A DNA stretch of 7,299 nt from Planctomycetaceae bacterium (GCA_003445035.1 DLVV01000288.1:7896-15194), one strand, 5' to 3'. Numbered from the stretch's first letter, positions 1 through 6,393 are shown. Program-made: numbers and translations. The notes: a model not told the origin generated them from the sequence alone.

Positions 1-405
1 GCAAAACCAGCGGCAACTCCCGCCTCCCGACCATCTCCCGCCGAAACTGCGGCTCGCGACCTGCTGGCCGACCTCATCGCCGGCCGTTTCACCAAGGCGG
101 CGATGACCTTCTCACCGGACGTCCTGAAAGCTCTCCCGGCCGACAAGTTGAAAGCCCTCTGGCAAACCCTCCAGACCCAGGCCGGTGCGTACCAGTCCGT
201 CGACAAGTCCGCCACGGTGAAAACCATCCAGGCCAATCTGGTCGTCGACCTGCTGTGCACCTTCGAGAAGACGCCGCTCATCCTGCGTATCTCTTTCAAC
301 AACAAGAAGCAGGTCGTCGGGCTCTTCTTCCTCCCTCCGCCGAAACCGAAACCGGCCACGCCGAAGGCCACCGGCGCGGACTCGCCAAAACCGACCTCCA
401 ACTGA
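1..405 (+). CDS. DUF3887-like domain protein, C-terminal part (5' end outside window)
   Basis: The frame is open from base 1 to the TGA at 403-405, giving 134 residues with no start that must be used; the ATG at 103 lies inside the domain, so I treat the gene as truncated by the window edge. A Pro/Ala-rich linker (about residues 1-17) leads into a helix (ARDLLADLIAGRF), the motif ALPADKLKALWQTLQTQAG, and strands ending in FNNKKQVVGLFFLPP. This order (helix, 'LPADKL..W', 'QAGAY', then beta strands) matches the DUF3887 domain as I remember it, a small alpha+beta module found alone or ahead of alpha/beta hydrolases. A Lys/Pro-rich tail closes the protein. No enzyme domain follows it here; one could only lie upstream. 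Function is unknown. Its stop codon sits inside a candidate promoter for the next gene. Confidence 0.7.
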   Translation, partial: AKPAATPASRPSPAETAARDLLADLIAGRFTKAAMTFSPDVLKALPADKLKALWQTLQTQAGAYQSVDKSATVKTIQANLVVDLLCTFEKTPLILRISFNNKKQVVGLFFLPPPKPKPATPKATGADSPKPTSN

Positions 406-411
406 TAGAAT
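403..411 (+). promoter_or_regulatory. Candidate extended -10 promoter for rpmA
   Basis: TGATAGAAT combines a TGn extension with a -10 hexamer TAGAAT (5 of 6 to TATAAT). The TGn is the stop codon of the upstream gene. A weak -35 (TCGCCA, 382-387) sits 18 bp upstream. The predicted start near 418 would give a leader of about 78 nt. The leader is GC-rich and contains repeated GGTC words and a short inverted repeat (CCGGT-G-ACCGG, 450-460). Called by eye only. Confidence 0.4.
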
Positions 412-495
412 AGGGCGATCGTGGCAGGACGTGCCGCGGTCGGTCGGTCCCGGTGACCGGTCGGGAATCCAGTCTTCCAGGCGACGGTCAGAGCG

Positions 496-744
496 ATGGC
501 ACACAAAAAGGGACAGGGATCGGTTCGCAACGGACGCGATTCGAATGCCCAGCGACGTGGGATCAAGAAGTTCGGCGGCGAGTCTGTCTACGCCGGCAAC
601 ATCCTGGCTCGCCAGTGTGGAACCAAGTGGCACCCCGGTCAGAACGTGGGCATGGGGAACGACTACACGCTGTTCTCGCTGGTCGAGGGCACCGTGTTCT
701 TCGACCGTGGCGGGCGACGGATCAACGTCGCGACGGCCGAGTAG
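496..744 (+). CDS. rpmA: 50S ribosomal protein bL27
   Basis: This 82-residue protein is bL27, a component of the large ribosomal subunit whose flexible N-terminus reaches the peptidyl transferase centre. The family signature is unmistakable: start MAHKKGQGS, then [39 protein letters not shown] and [14 protein letters not shown]. Length is typical for the family. The protein begins directly with MAHKKG and lacks the N-terminal extension that Firmicutes cleave off. The ATG is fixed by this conserved start; no strong Shine-Dalgarno precedes it (only weak GGTCAGAG at 487-494). In many bacteria rpmA follows rplU (bL21) and precedes obg; here neither is adjacent. The gene probably has its own promoter near 403-411. 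Its TAG ends at 744, immediately before the stop of the convergent protease gene. Confidence 0.98.
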   Translation: MAHKKGQGSVRNGRDSNAQRRGIKKFGGESVYAGNILARQCGTKWHPGQNVGMGNDYTLFSLVEGTVFFDRGGRRINVATAE

Positions 745-1911
745 TCACTCGGATCGCGGCTGACGGCCTTCGGCCTCGTCGCTTCCCAGTTGCACCGGGA
801 CCTCGATCCGACGGCCTCCCCGGACCACCGTCAGCACAACGCGGTCTCCCGGTTTGCGTTTTTCGACATGCTCGAGAACCGCTTCGAACGTTCGGACCGG
901 CTGACCATCGATGGCAGTCACCAGGTCGGCCGCCGTGCGATCCATCCGTTGCAGCACCAGCGGCCCCCGGCGGATCCGGACAACGCGAGGTCCACGGAGG
1001 CCGGCCCGTTCGGCTGGTCCTCCGCGTTTCAGCCCCGCGATCATCAACCCCGTCTCGGTCTGGTACACCCGCGTGATCCCCAGGTCGGGTCGAATCACGC
1101 GACCGTGTTCAAGCAATTGCGGGACCACCCGGTTGATCAGGTTGGCAGGGATGGCGAAGCCGACTCCGGAACTCTGCCCCGTCTTGCTGAAGATCGCCAC
1201 GCTCATGCCGATCACGTCCCCGCGGGAATTCAACAGTGGCCCCCCCGAACTCCCCGGGTTGATTGCGGCATCGGTCTGGATGATCGACTGCATCGTTCGC
1301 CCGCGCACCAGTTGCAGGCTGCGATTGAGACTCGAGACCACACCGGTGGTCAGGGTGCGTTCCAAACCGAAGGGGTTTCCAATCGCGAAGACACGGCGGC
1401 CGACCTTCAACTTCGTCGCGTCCCCGAGAACCACGGGCCACAGGACCTTGGCGGCGGCGGGAATCTTGATGACGGCCACGTCATTGATCGCATCGGCTCC
1501 GACGATCGTCGCGGTGTAGGTCTCGCCGTTGTAGAGCGTCACCAAAATGGCACGAGCATCCTCGATCACGTGAAAGTTGGTCACGATGTGTCCGGACTTG
1601 TCGACGACGAACCCCGAACCGTTTCCCTCGACCGGACCACTACCGAACAGGAAGAACCCCTCATCGCGGTAGCTCCGCGTCGTGATATGGACCACCGCCC
1701 GGTTGACCCGTTCGTAGACGGCCACGTTGACCAACTCGTCCGGGGTCAGCCTCTCGCCGTCGATCCCCGCAGGGCGAACCACACCCGGTGTCCGGTCAGC
1801 CACCTGGGCCTCACCAAGAGGAAGCAACCCGGGAAGGGGACCGCCGCCCGAAAGACACACGACCAAACCGCCAACCACGGCTGAACTGAAACAAGCCAGA
1901 AATCCACGCAT
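745..1911 (-). CDS. Exported S1C-family serine protease (HtrA/Deg-like) with one PDZ domain
   Basis: A 388-residue envelope protease of the trypsin-like S1C (HtrA/Deg) family, expected to degrade or handle misfolded exported proteins. Using the ATG at 1911, residues 1-35 form a Sec signal peptide (MRGFLACFSSAVVGGLVV). The protease domain spans about 65-265 with the triad His114 (TNFHVIED), Asp144 (INDVAVIKI) and Ser222 (INPGSSGGPL). The usual GNSGG is GSSGG here, with the nucleophile kept. A single PDZ domain covers about 275-375 (GGPAERAGL ... AIDGQPV ... KPGDRVVLTVVR), with an Arg-rich insertion at about 308-328. A short charged tail follows. The start at 1911 has a GAGG 9 nt upstream and gives a clean signal peptide; ATGs at 1929 and 1947 and a TTG at 1989 are also in frame, but the TTG lies in the -35 box of the predicted promoter. 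Which Deg paralogue it represents cannot be told. Confidence 0.93.
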   Translation of the reverse strand: MRGFLACFSSAVVGGLVVCLSGGGPLPGLLPLGEAQVADRTPGVVRPAGIDGERLTPDELVNVAVYERVNRAVVHITTRSYRDEGFFLFGSGPVEGNGSGFVVDKSGHIVTNFHVIEDARAILVTLYNGETYTATIVGADAINDVAVIKIPAAAKVLWPVVLGDATKLKVGRRVFAIGNPFGLERTLTTGVVSSLNRSLQLVRGRTMQSIIQTDAAINPGSSGGPLLNSRGDVIGMSVAIFSKTGQSSGVGFAIPANLINRVVPQLLEHGRVIRPDLGITRVYQTETGLMIAGLKRGGPAERAGLRGPRVVRIRRGPLVLQRMDRTAADLVTAIDGQPVRTFEAVLEHVEKRKPGDRVVLTVVRGGRRIEVPVQLGSDEAEGRQPRSE

Positions 1912-1940
1912 GACCTCACACCTCGCCATCGAACACTCTC

Positions 1941-1968
1941 GTGACATTCGTCTTCGCGAATGTATAAG
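1941..1968 (+). promoter_or_regulatory. Sigma70-like promoter for the phosphofructokinase gene
   Basis: GTGACA (1941-1946, 5 of 6 to TTGACA), a 16-bp spacer, and TATAAG (1963-1968, 5 of 6 to TATAAT). The predicted start near 1975 gives a leader of about 44 nt. The -10 box shares its central TATA with the -10 of the opposite promoter that serves the protease gene. Confidence 0.65.
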
Positions 1969-1989
1969 GTGTTGGCACGGCTCGCTCAA
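1961..1989 (-). promoter_or_regulatory. Sigma70-like promoter for the S1C protease gene
   Basis: On the minus strand TTGAGC (1989-1984) is followed by a 17-bp spacer and TATACA (1966-1961), each 4 of 6 to consensus. The predicted start near 1954 leaves about 43 nt before the ATG at 1911, which favours that start over the in-frame ATG at 1947. The box overlaps the plus-strand -10 at 1963-1968. Confidence 0.5.
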
Positions 1990-2018
1990 GACGTTCCCAT
2001 CAACTGACTCGCCATCCG

Positions 2019-3422
2019 ATGAAACGACTCGCCATTCTCACGGCCGGCGGCGACACGCCCGCACTGAATGCCACCCTGCACGGGGCGGTGACACGTGCGA
2101 ACCAGCTGGGAATCGAGATCTTCGGCCTGGTCGACGGTTACTCCGGGCTGCTCGACGAACAACTGCCGCATATTCCTCTCAACCCGCTGTTGGCAACGAT
2201 TCCCGAACTCGATCCCTGTCGCGGCGGTACGATCCTGGGTTCCTCGCGGACCTATCTCGACGGATCCGACCCCGCACTGGTCGATGAGGTGGCAGGGCGT
2301 CTGGACAAACTGGGCATCGACGGCCTGGTCGCCGTTGGCGGTGACGGCACGCTCAACGGAATGCAGCCACTGGCTGAACGGCTCCCCTGCGTGCTCGCCC
2401 CAAAGACGATCGACAACGACCTCGGGCTCAATTCGCCCGACGAACCAACCTCCTGGACCGAACCGCTCGGCGACAGTCCCCCGGCAGTGGGAAACGGAGA
2501 CGAACCGCTCGACATCTCTCGGATGGTCAATTTCGCCACCCCCGGCTACGCGACCGCGGTATTCGTGGTCGTCCAGGCCATCCGCCGGATTCGTACGACG
2601 GCCGAGAGCCACCGGCGGATCGCGATCGTGGAGGTGATGGGACGTCAGTCGGGCTACATCGCCCTGGGTGGCAGCTACGGCCAGCCCGACCTGGTCGCGA
2701 TCCCGGAAGTGCCCGTGGAATTCGATCGTTTTGCCGAGCGGGTCAGCGAGGTCTACCGACAACAGCAGCACGTGGTGGTCGTGATCGGTGAGGGGATCGT
2801 CGACGAGACGGGCCAGGGGCTGGGAGCGACCTCCCCGAGTGTCGATCCGGCCGGAAACGTGATCTTCCGTGGTGCCGCCGAGGCACTCCGGCAACGACTG
2901 GCCGACACCCTGCCGGCCACGCTGTTCCGCGGCCACGCCACGCCCGCCGCGGCGATCTTCACGCGGAAAGTCGGGCACACCCAACGGGGCGGTCGACCCG
3001 TTCTGTTCGACCGCTTCCATGCCGCCCGGTTGGGAGGCCAGGCCGTCGACCTGATCCACCAGGATAGGCCCGATCATGTCGCCACGCTGCAATGGTCGTC
3101 ATCTGACGGCTTCTCCGTCGACGGAATCCCCGCCAGCCAACTCAGGGACCGCTGGGGCGTGGTGCGTCCCCGCCTGGTTCATCACTCGTTCTTCGATGAG
3201 GAGAACTGGAGAATCTCCCCACGAGGCTGCGACTACCTGAGGGCGATTTTCACCGACGCCGTCGGATCTGGTGACGTCGAACACCTCCGGGGAGACCTCT
3301 TCGACACCGGACACCTGGCCACCACCTACCAGAGCGTCAACGTCCGTTTGGCCCAGCGGGTACGGCGGGTGACACCCCCGGAAACGGAGCATCCGGAAGC
3401 GGAGTCTTCTTCGCAGCCTTAG
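2019..3422 (+). CDS. 6-phosphofructokinase (PfkA family)
   Basis: This 467-residue protein should phosphorylate fructose 6-phosphate to the 1,6-bisphosphate in cytosolic glycolysis. Visible motifs: N-terminal phosphate loop LTAGGDTPALNA (8-18); GGTILGSSR (69-77); GGDGT (107-111); the catalytic loop PKTIDND (128-134) with Asp132 as the expected base; VEVMGRQSG (204-212); GEG (257-259); and KVGHTQRGGRP (317-327). Gly110 is the residue type of ATP enzymes, whereas Lys129 is typical of PPi enzymes; this Gly/Lys pair is known in trypanosomatid ATP-dependent enzymes, so ATP is the more likely donor but is not proven. About 30 extra residues, acidic and Pro-rich, sit after the catalytic loop (about 136-168). 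The protein is longer than the approximately 320-residue E. coli enzyme, with a C-terminal extension after about 360. No clear Shine-Dalgarno precedes the ATG, but the MKRLAILTAGGD start fits the family. Confidence 0.93.
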   Translation: MKRLAILTAGGDTPALNATLHGAVTRANQLGIEIFGLVDGYSGLLDEQLPHIPLNPLLATIPELDPCRGGTILGSSRTYLDGSDPALVDEVAGRLDKLGIDGLVAVGGDGTLNGMQPLAERLPCVLAPKTIDNDLGLNSPDEPTSWTEPLGDSPPAVGNGDEPLDISRMVNFATPGYATAVFVVVQAIRRIRTTAESHRRIAIVEVMGRQSGYIALGGSYGQPDLVAIPEVPVEFDRFAERVSEVYRQQQHVVVVIGEGIVDETGQGLGATSPSVDPAGNVIFRGAAEALRQRLADTLPATLFRGHATPAAAIFTRKVGHTQRGGRPVLFDRFHAARLGGQAVDLIHQDRPDHVATLQWSSSDGFSVDGIPASQLRDRWGVVRPRLVHHSFFDEENWRISPRGCDYLRAIFTDAVGSGDVEHLRGDLFDTGHLATTYQSVNVRLAQRVRRVTPPETEHPEAESSSQP

Positions 3423-5262
3423 GCAGGTCGGTAGCCCGGGCAGCCGGTCGACGGTTCTGCGGACGAGCGACGTCCAGCCGCAATGCCTGTTTCAGCCACG
3501 TCGGACGGTCACCGGTGGCTGGTTCTCCAGCCAGCAACTCGATGTCGTCGACCCGGAACCGTTGCGATTCGGCCACCAGCAGCACGCGGGCGCCAAACCG
3601 GCGATCACCCAGCAGCACCTCTTCACGATCCTTGTCGGTGACGCGGATCCGTGACACCTTGGGGGCGAGGAAGCGGCCGACATGAGCAGCCCGGGCAGGC
3701 GGTCGGTCACCGACCTGGCTCCAGACCAACCGGTTGAATTCCGACGACGAGAACCGTGCAACGGCCGCCGTGTCGCCGGCGACAATGGCCTGCCGGAAGC
3801 CCAGCACCGGAACCAGGCGTTCGAACTGCTGCTTGAGCGAACCGGGAAGACCGGTGCTCGGCACGTAGATGTCATCGACGAGCAACGACCCGTTCTGTTC
3901 TCTGAGCACACACGTCAATGCCTGGCTCCCCTGCGAGACGGTGATCTCGGTGACCGCCCCCTGGAAAACGGTCCCCAACACGTCGGCCTCCGCGTCCGAG
4001 AAGGCCAACCCAAGAATCTCGGGCAACAGGACCGGTGTCACCTGTTTCCAGACACGATTGTTGAAATCGCTGGAGGAATTGTGTCGCAGGGCAGGCAGGT
4101 CGTTTTGACGGACGGCGGCCAGGAAGAGTCTCATGCGGGCGTGTGCGGTGAAGACCGCCGAAAGCCTGCGTTCCTGCTGCGTGCCGAAATCGACCATGGT
4201 GACCTCGGCAACCCGAAAGCCGCGAACCGACGTATCTTTCGGATCACTGGCCGGTTCGCGTTCCAGCGACAGGCGGACCAGCCCTTCGGATTGCTTGATC
4301 ACGATGTCACTGAACGTCTTCTGCAAACGAACGTCCGTCGTGCCGTCGATAGCGGTCGACCCGGGCAATTGCACCTCGTTCAGGTCCGCTCGGGCCAGGC
4401 AGTTCTTGTAGAAGCTGGTCGAGGCATTCGCCTGGAGCGATTTGCGATCGGCACGGTTGAATGCGTCGAGGAAGCCGGCGGCGCGGGACACGACCGAGGC
4501 CAGTAGCCGGACGGACTCGGGCTGTCGGCTCGTCGAATTGGCCGAGAAGACAATGTCGTCAACCCGCCACCGTTTTGATTCCTGGATCAGTGCCAACACG
4601 GTCTCACCCTCGGGACCGTTGTACCGGACCTGCGCGGTGCCCTTGTCGAGACTGGCTCGCGGTCGACTGCTGAAGGTTCGTCCGTCACTGACCACCACGC
4701 GAGTGGCCAACTTCACCAGGTAACTGGCGGGGATCTCGGCAAGTTTCTTCGAGAACTCCTCGGAAGTGGAACCGAGCAGTTTCTTACGGTCCCCGCTTTG
4801 CCAGTCCCGTTGGAACTCGTGCACGCTCAGCAGCAGGTCCATCAGGTCGGTCGCCGATCGCGTGACCGTGGTTCCTCGTCGCGATTGTTTCAGCAACAGG
4901 TCGTCAACCAGCCACGCGCCCGACTCACCGTCTCGCGACAACTCGAAGGTCAGCTTTTTCTTTGCTGCGTTGGTCGACCCGATCTCGACCTTCACCCGAC
5001 GTCGATCGGGCGCGATCTCCTCAACCTCGGCCACCTTGACCTTGCCCTCGGGCAATTCCAGCAGGCCCATCGCCTCGACCGCCGTCTTGTCACGCAACGC
5101 CTTCTGCTGGAACTCGGAAGTCGTCGCCTCGCGGAGCGCCGCGATGTCACGATCCTCGAACGCCCCGGTGAAACGATTCACCGAACGGGTTTCGACCAGG
5201 TGAGAACAGCCTCCGGCAGTGACCAGCACCACCGCCAACCACACCGTGTCTCGTCGAGTCAT
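3337..5262 (-). CDS. Large repeat-containing lipoprotein of unknown function
   Basis: With the ATG at 5262 the product has 641 residues. It starts MTRRDTVWLAVVLVTAGGCSHL, a lipoprotein signal peptide with Cys19 as the probable acylated residue, so it should sit in the cell envelope. GAGG lies 9 nt upstream. A GTG at 5313 is in frame but would put a long hydrophilic stretch before the signal. The rest consists of about five related modules of 90-100 residues, each starting with an amphipathic helix (F..A....D...L....S.EF) and four of them ending in a 'vDDi/l' strand; boundaries are about 29-124, 147-239, 260-358, 376-467 and 486-577. The module pattern resembles NTF2-like folds, which is inference only. 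The last 60 residues are Pro/Ala/Arg-rich and probably disordered. The final 86 bp overlap the 3' end of the phosphofructokinase gene on the other strand. I recognise no family with certainty. Confidence 0.82.
   Translation of the reverse strand: MTRRDTVWLAVVLVTAGGCSHLVETRSVNRFTGAFEDRDIAALREATTSEFQQKALRDKTAVEAMGLLELPEGKVKVAEVEEIAPDRRRVKVEIGSTNAAKKKLTFELSRDGESGAWLVDDLLLKQSRRGTTVTRSATDLMDLLLSVHEFQRDWQSGDRKKLLGSTSEEFSKKLAEIPASYLVKLATRVVVSDGRTFSSRPRASLDKGTAQVRYNGPEGETVLALIQESKRWRVDDIVFSANSTSRQPESVRLLASVVSRAAGFLDAFNRADRKSLQANASTSFYKNCLARADLNEVQLPGSTAIDGTTDVRLQKTFSDIVIKQSEGLVRLSLEREPASDPKDTSVRGFRVAEVTMVDFGTQQERRLSAVFTAHARMRLFLAAVRQNDLPALRHNSSSDFNNRVWKQVTPVLLPEILGLAFSDAEADVLGTVFQGAVTEITVSQGSQALTCVLREQNGSLLVDDIYVPSTGLPGSLKQQFERLVPVLGFRQAIVAGDTAAVARFSSSEFNRLVWSQVGDRPPARAAHVGRFLAPKVSRIRVTDKDREEVLLGDRRFGARVLLVAESQRFRVDDIELLAGEPATGDRPTWLKQALRLDVARPQNRRPAARATDLPKAAKKTPLPDAPFPGVSPAVPAGPNGR
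3532..5178 (-). repeat. Five-fold protein-level tandem repeat within the lipoprotein gene
   Basis: The encoded modules lie at about 5178-4891, 4824-4546, 4485-4189, 4137-3862 and 3807-3532. Best marked are the helix-strand pairs: EFQRDWQSGD with WRVDDIVFS (module 2), LFLAAVRQND with LLVDDIYVP (module 4), and GFRQAIVAGD with FRVDDIELL (module 5). Modules 4 and 5 are closest (SSSDFNNRVWKQV against SSSEFNRLVWSQV). Module 3 lacks the DDI signature. The repeats are diverged at DNA level, pointing to old duplications. Confidence 0.6.
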
Positions 5263-5355
5263 CCCTGTCGTCCTCGATCCCGCGCCCGCAACCGTCCGTC
5301 CCTGGTCGGCCACACCCGAACACCCGTGTGTGCGGATTTCCGGCCATCACCCGCA

Positions 5356-5369
5356 CGATCACCTGATCG
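5356..5369. promoter_or_regulatory. Short perfect inverted repeat, possible operator
   Basis: CGATCA-CC-TGATCG, two 6-bp arms with a 2-bp centre, lies between the candidate promoter at 5410-5438 and the lipoprotein start at 5262. It is about 35-45 bp downstream of the predicted transcription start, where a repressor could act. The arms are short and chance occurrence is possible. Confidence 0.2.
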
Positions 5370-5409
5370 GGGGCAACGCCGTCCGCAGCCCGAGTGACCG
5401 GGCGGCCGC

Positions 5410-5438
5410 CTTATCCCGCATTCCGTCCGCCGGGTCAA
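5410..5438 (-). promoter_or_regulatory. Sigma70-like promoter for the lipoprotein gene
   Basis: On the minus strand TTGACC (5438-5433, 5 of 6) is followed by a 17-bp spacer and GATAAG (5415-5410, 4 of 6). The predicted start near 5403 leaves a leader of about 140 nt before the ATG at 5262. A second TTGACC copy lies 10 bp upstream (5448-5443), overlapping the end of the upstream gene. The site suggests that the lipoprotein gene is transcribed independently. Confidence 0.5.
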
Positions 5439-5444
5439 GAGCGG

Positions 5445-6206
5445 TCAACGCCGCGAACTTCGTCCGCCCAACTGGCGAAAAGCCGCCGACGAGAGATCAC
5501 GGACGCTGGCGGTGGCAGGGCGGGGCGGAGACCGTCGGGGAGGAGCCGCAGCGGCCGACCGGCGACGTGCCACGCGAAGACGATCAGCCAGAGTGTCTCG
5601 CCTGGGGCCGACCGGGTAGGACCGGTCCAGTCGCTTCCCACCCGAGGAATCAACCCACCAGGGGTCTCTCCACGACCGGTAGGGGATCCGCCCGACTGCT
5701 GCCGGCAGACCGTAAAATCCACCCAGCGGAGCAACCATGTACGCTCCGTAGGGCCCCACTGGCACAACCCCCACCACGAACGGCACGTAAACCGCGTCGG
5801 TGATCAACATCGGGTAACCCGGCAGGCCGGTGACAACCGACTGGGTGCTGACCAGGCTGCGTTGCGAACCCTGGTAGGCGTAGACGCCGAGGTGACCTGT
5901 AGCCGAACCGCTGCGGACCGACCAACCGGACCGCAGTCCCCCGTTCATCCAGCCCCCGAGTCCACCGAAAGGCGACAACCCCAGCGGTGAACCAAAACCG
6001 CCAACACACCTGGCCCGTCCGGATCCTCCGAACCCGAAGCCAAAACTGACGCCGCTGCGTTCGTAAAAACGGCTGCTGACCGAACGAAGACCGGCGGTGC
6101 CGGTGATCATCTGAGCCTGTGCCGTCGACACCGTTTCCGTCGAACCGCACGCCGCCAGCCACGCCACCGCCAGCACCAGTCGTCGACCGCAGGGGAGAAG
6201 CCTCAT
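5445..6206 (-). CDS. Glycine-rich exported protein of unknown function, probable frame change near its 3' end
   Basis: The continuous frame gives 253 residues from the ATG at 6206, preceded by a strong GGAGGAGGG Shine-Dalgarno with about 9 nt spacing; an in-frame ATG at 6311 has no such support. The start MRLLPCGRRLVLAVAWLAAC is an export signal. LAAC fits a lipobox (Cys20), but an AQA site after residue 31 would also allow ordinary signal peptidase cleavage. Residues 50-100 are Gly/Ser/Phe-rich (FGFGFGGSG, LGLSPFGGLGGW). A hydrophobic Gly/Pro/Tyr/Val part follows (VYVPFVVGVVPVGPYGAYMVAPLGGFYG, split here as 139-155 and 156-165). From about residue 201 the product turns Arg/Ala/Pro-rich and third-position GC drops, while the +1-shifted frame ending at 5435 looks coding. 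The true C-terminus may therefore be the shifted one. No family recognised; it may be an outer-envelope or surface protein. Confidence 0.65.
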   Translation of the reverse strand: MRLLPCGRRLVLAVAWLAACGSTETVSTAQAQMITGTAGLRSVSSRFYERSGVSFGFGFGGSGRARCVGGFGSPLGLSPFGGLGGWMNGGLRSGWSVRSGSATGHLGVYAYQGSQRSLVSTQSVVTGLPGYPMLITDAVYVPFVVGVVPVGPYGAYMVAPLGGFYGLPAAVGRIPYRSWRDPWWVDSSGGKRLDRSYPVGPRRDTLADRLRVARRRSAAAAPPRRSPPRPATASVRDLSSAAFRQLGGRSSRR

Positions 6207-6319
6207 GTCATCCCTCCTCCAAGCACCTGAGCAGTGACTGTGGTCGTGAAACAGATCCCGCGAGTGTGCGACGCATTGCTTGCCGTGTCGGTTCGTGCCA
6301 AGGACATCCACCGGTGACG

Positions 6320-6349
6320 ACGATACCGCAACCGGAGGTCAACCGACAA
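6320..6349 (-). promoter_or_regulatory. Weak candidate promoter for the glycine-rich protein gene
   Basis: On the minus strand TTGTCG (6349-6344, 4 of 6), an 18-bp spacer and TATCGT (6325-6320, 4 of 6). The predicted start near 6313 would give a leader of about 107 nt. It lies in the 187-bp gap after the enolase-family gene; I see no convincing intrinsic terminator in that gap. Confidence 0.25.
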
Positions 6350-6393
6350 TCTCTGTCACGAGGAATCCTCACTTCACGTCCTCGCCAAACCGG

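Noticed and set aside
112..633. Minus-strand open frame covering the DUF3887-like gene and part of rpmA
   Set aside because: It runs antisense through a certain ribosomal protein gene and has an Arg-rich shadow composition.
790..1884. Long plus-strand open frame (364 codons) opposite the protease gene
   Set aside because: His/Asp/Arg-rich shadow of a gene with an intact catalytic triad and PDZ domain on the other strand.
1912..1989. TTG start at 1989 for the protease
   Set aside because: It would place a hydrophilic 26-residue stretch before the signal peptide and lies within the predicted -35 element.
1986..3092. Long minus-strand open frame (368 codons) opposite the phosphofructokinase gene
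   Set aside because: It mirrors the plus-strand gene, whose product carries all family motifs; the antisense product shows no recognisable domain and has the composition of a GC-rich shadow.
3682..4506. Plus-strand open frame (274 codons) opposite the lipoprotein gene
   Set aside because: No start context and no domain; the minus-strand frame has a signal peptide, a Shine-Dalgarno and internal repeats.
5219..5803. Plus-strand open frames across 5219-5990
   Set aside because: Arg/Pro-rich products without ribosome-binding sites; they lie opposite the glycine-rich protein gene and the promoter gap.
6207..6311. N-terminal extension of the glycine-rich protein to the ATG at 6311
   Set aside because: The extension is His/Cys/Arg-rich, has no Shine-Dalgarno, and would bury the export signal; GGAGGAGGG clearly marks the ATG at 6206.
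6368..6378. Possible terminator hairpin after the enolase-family gene
   Set aside because: On the minus strand the palindrome GAGGATTCCTC has almost no loop and no T-run after it, so it is not a credible intrinsic terminator.
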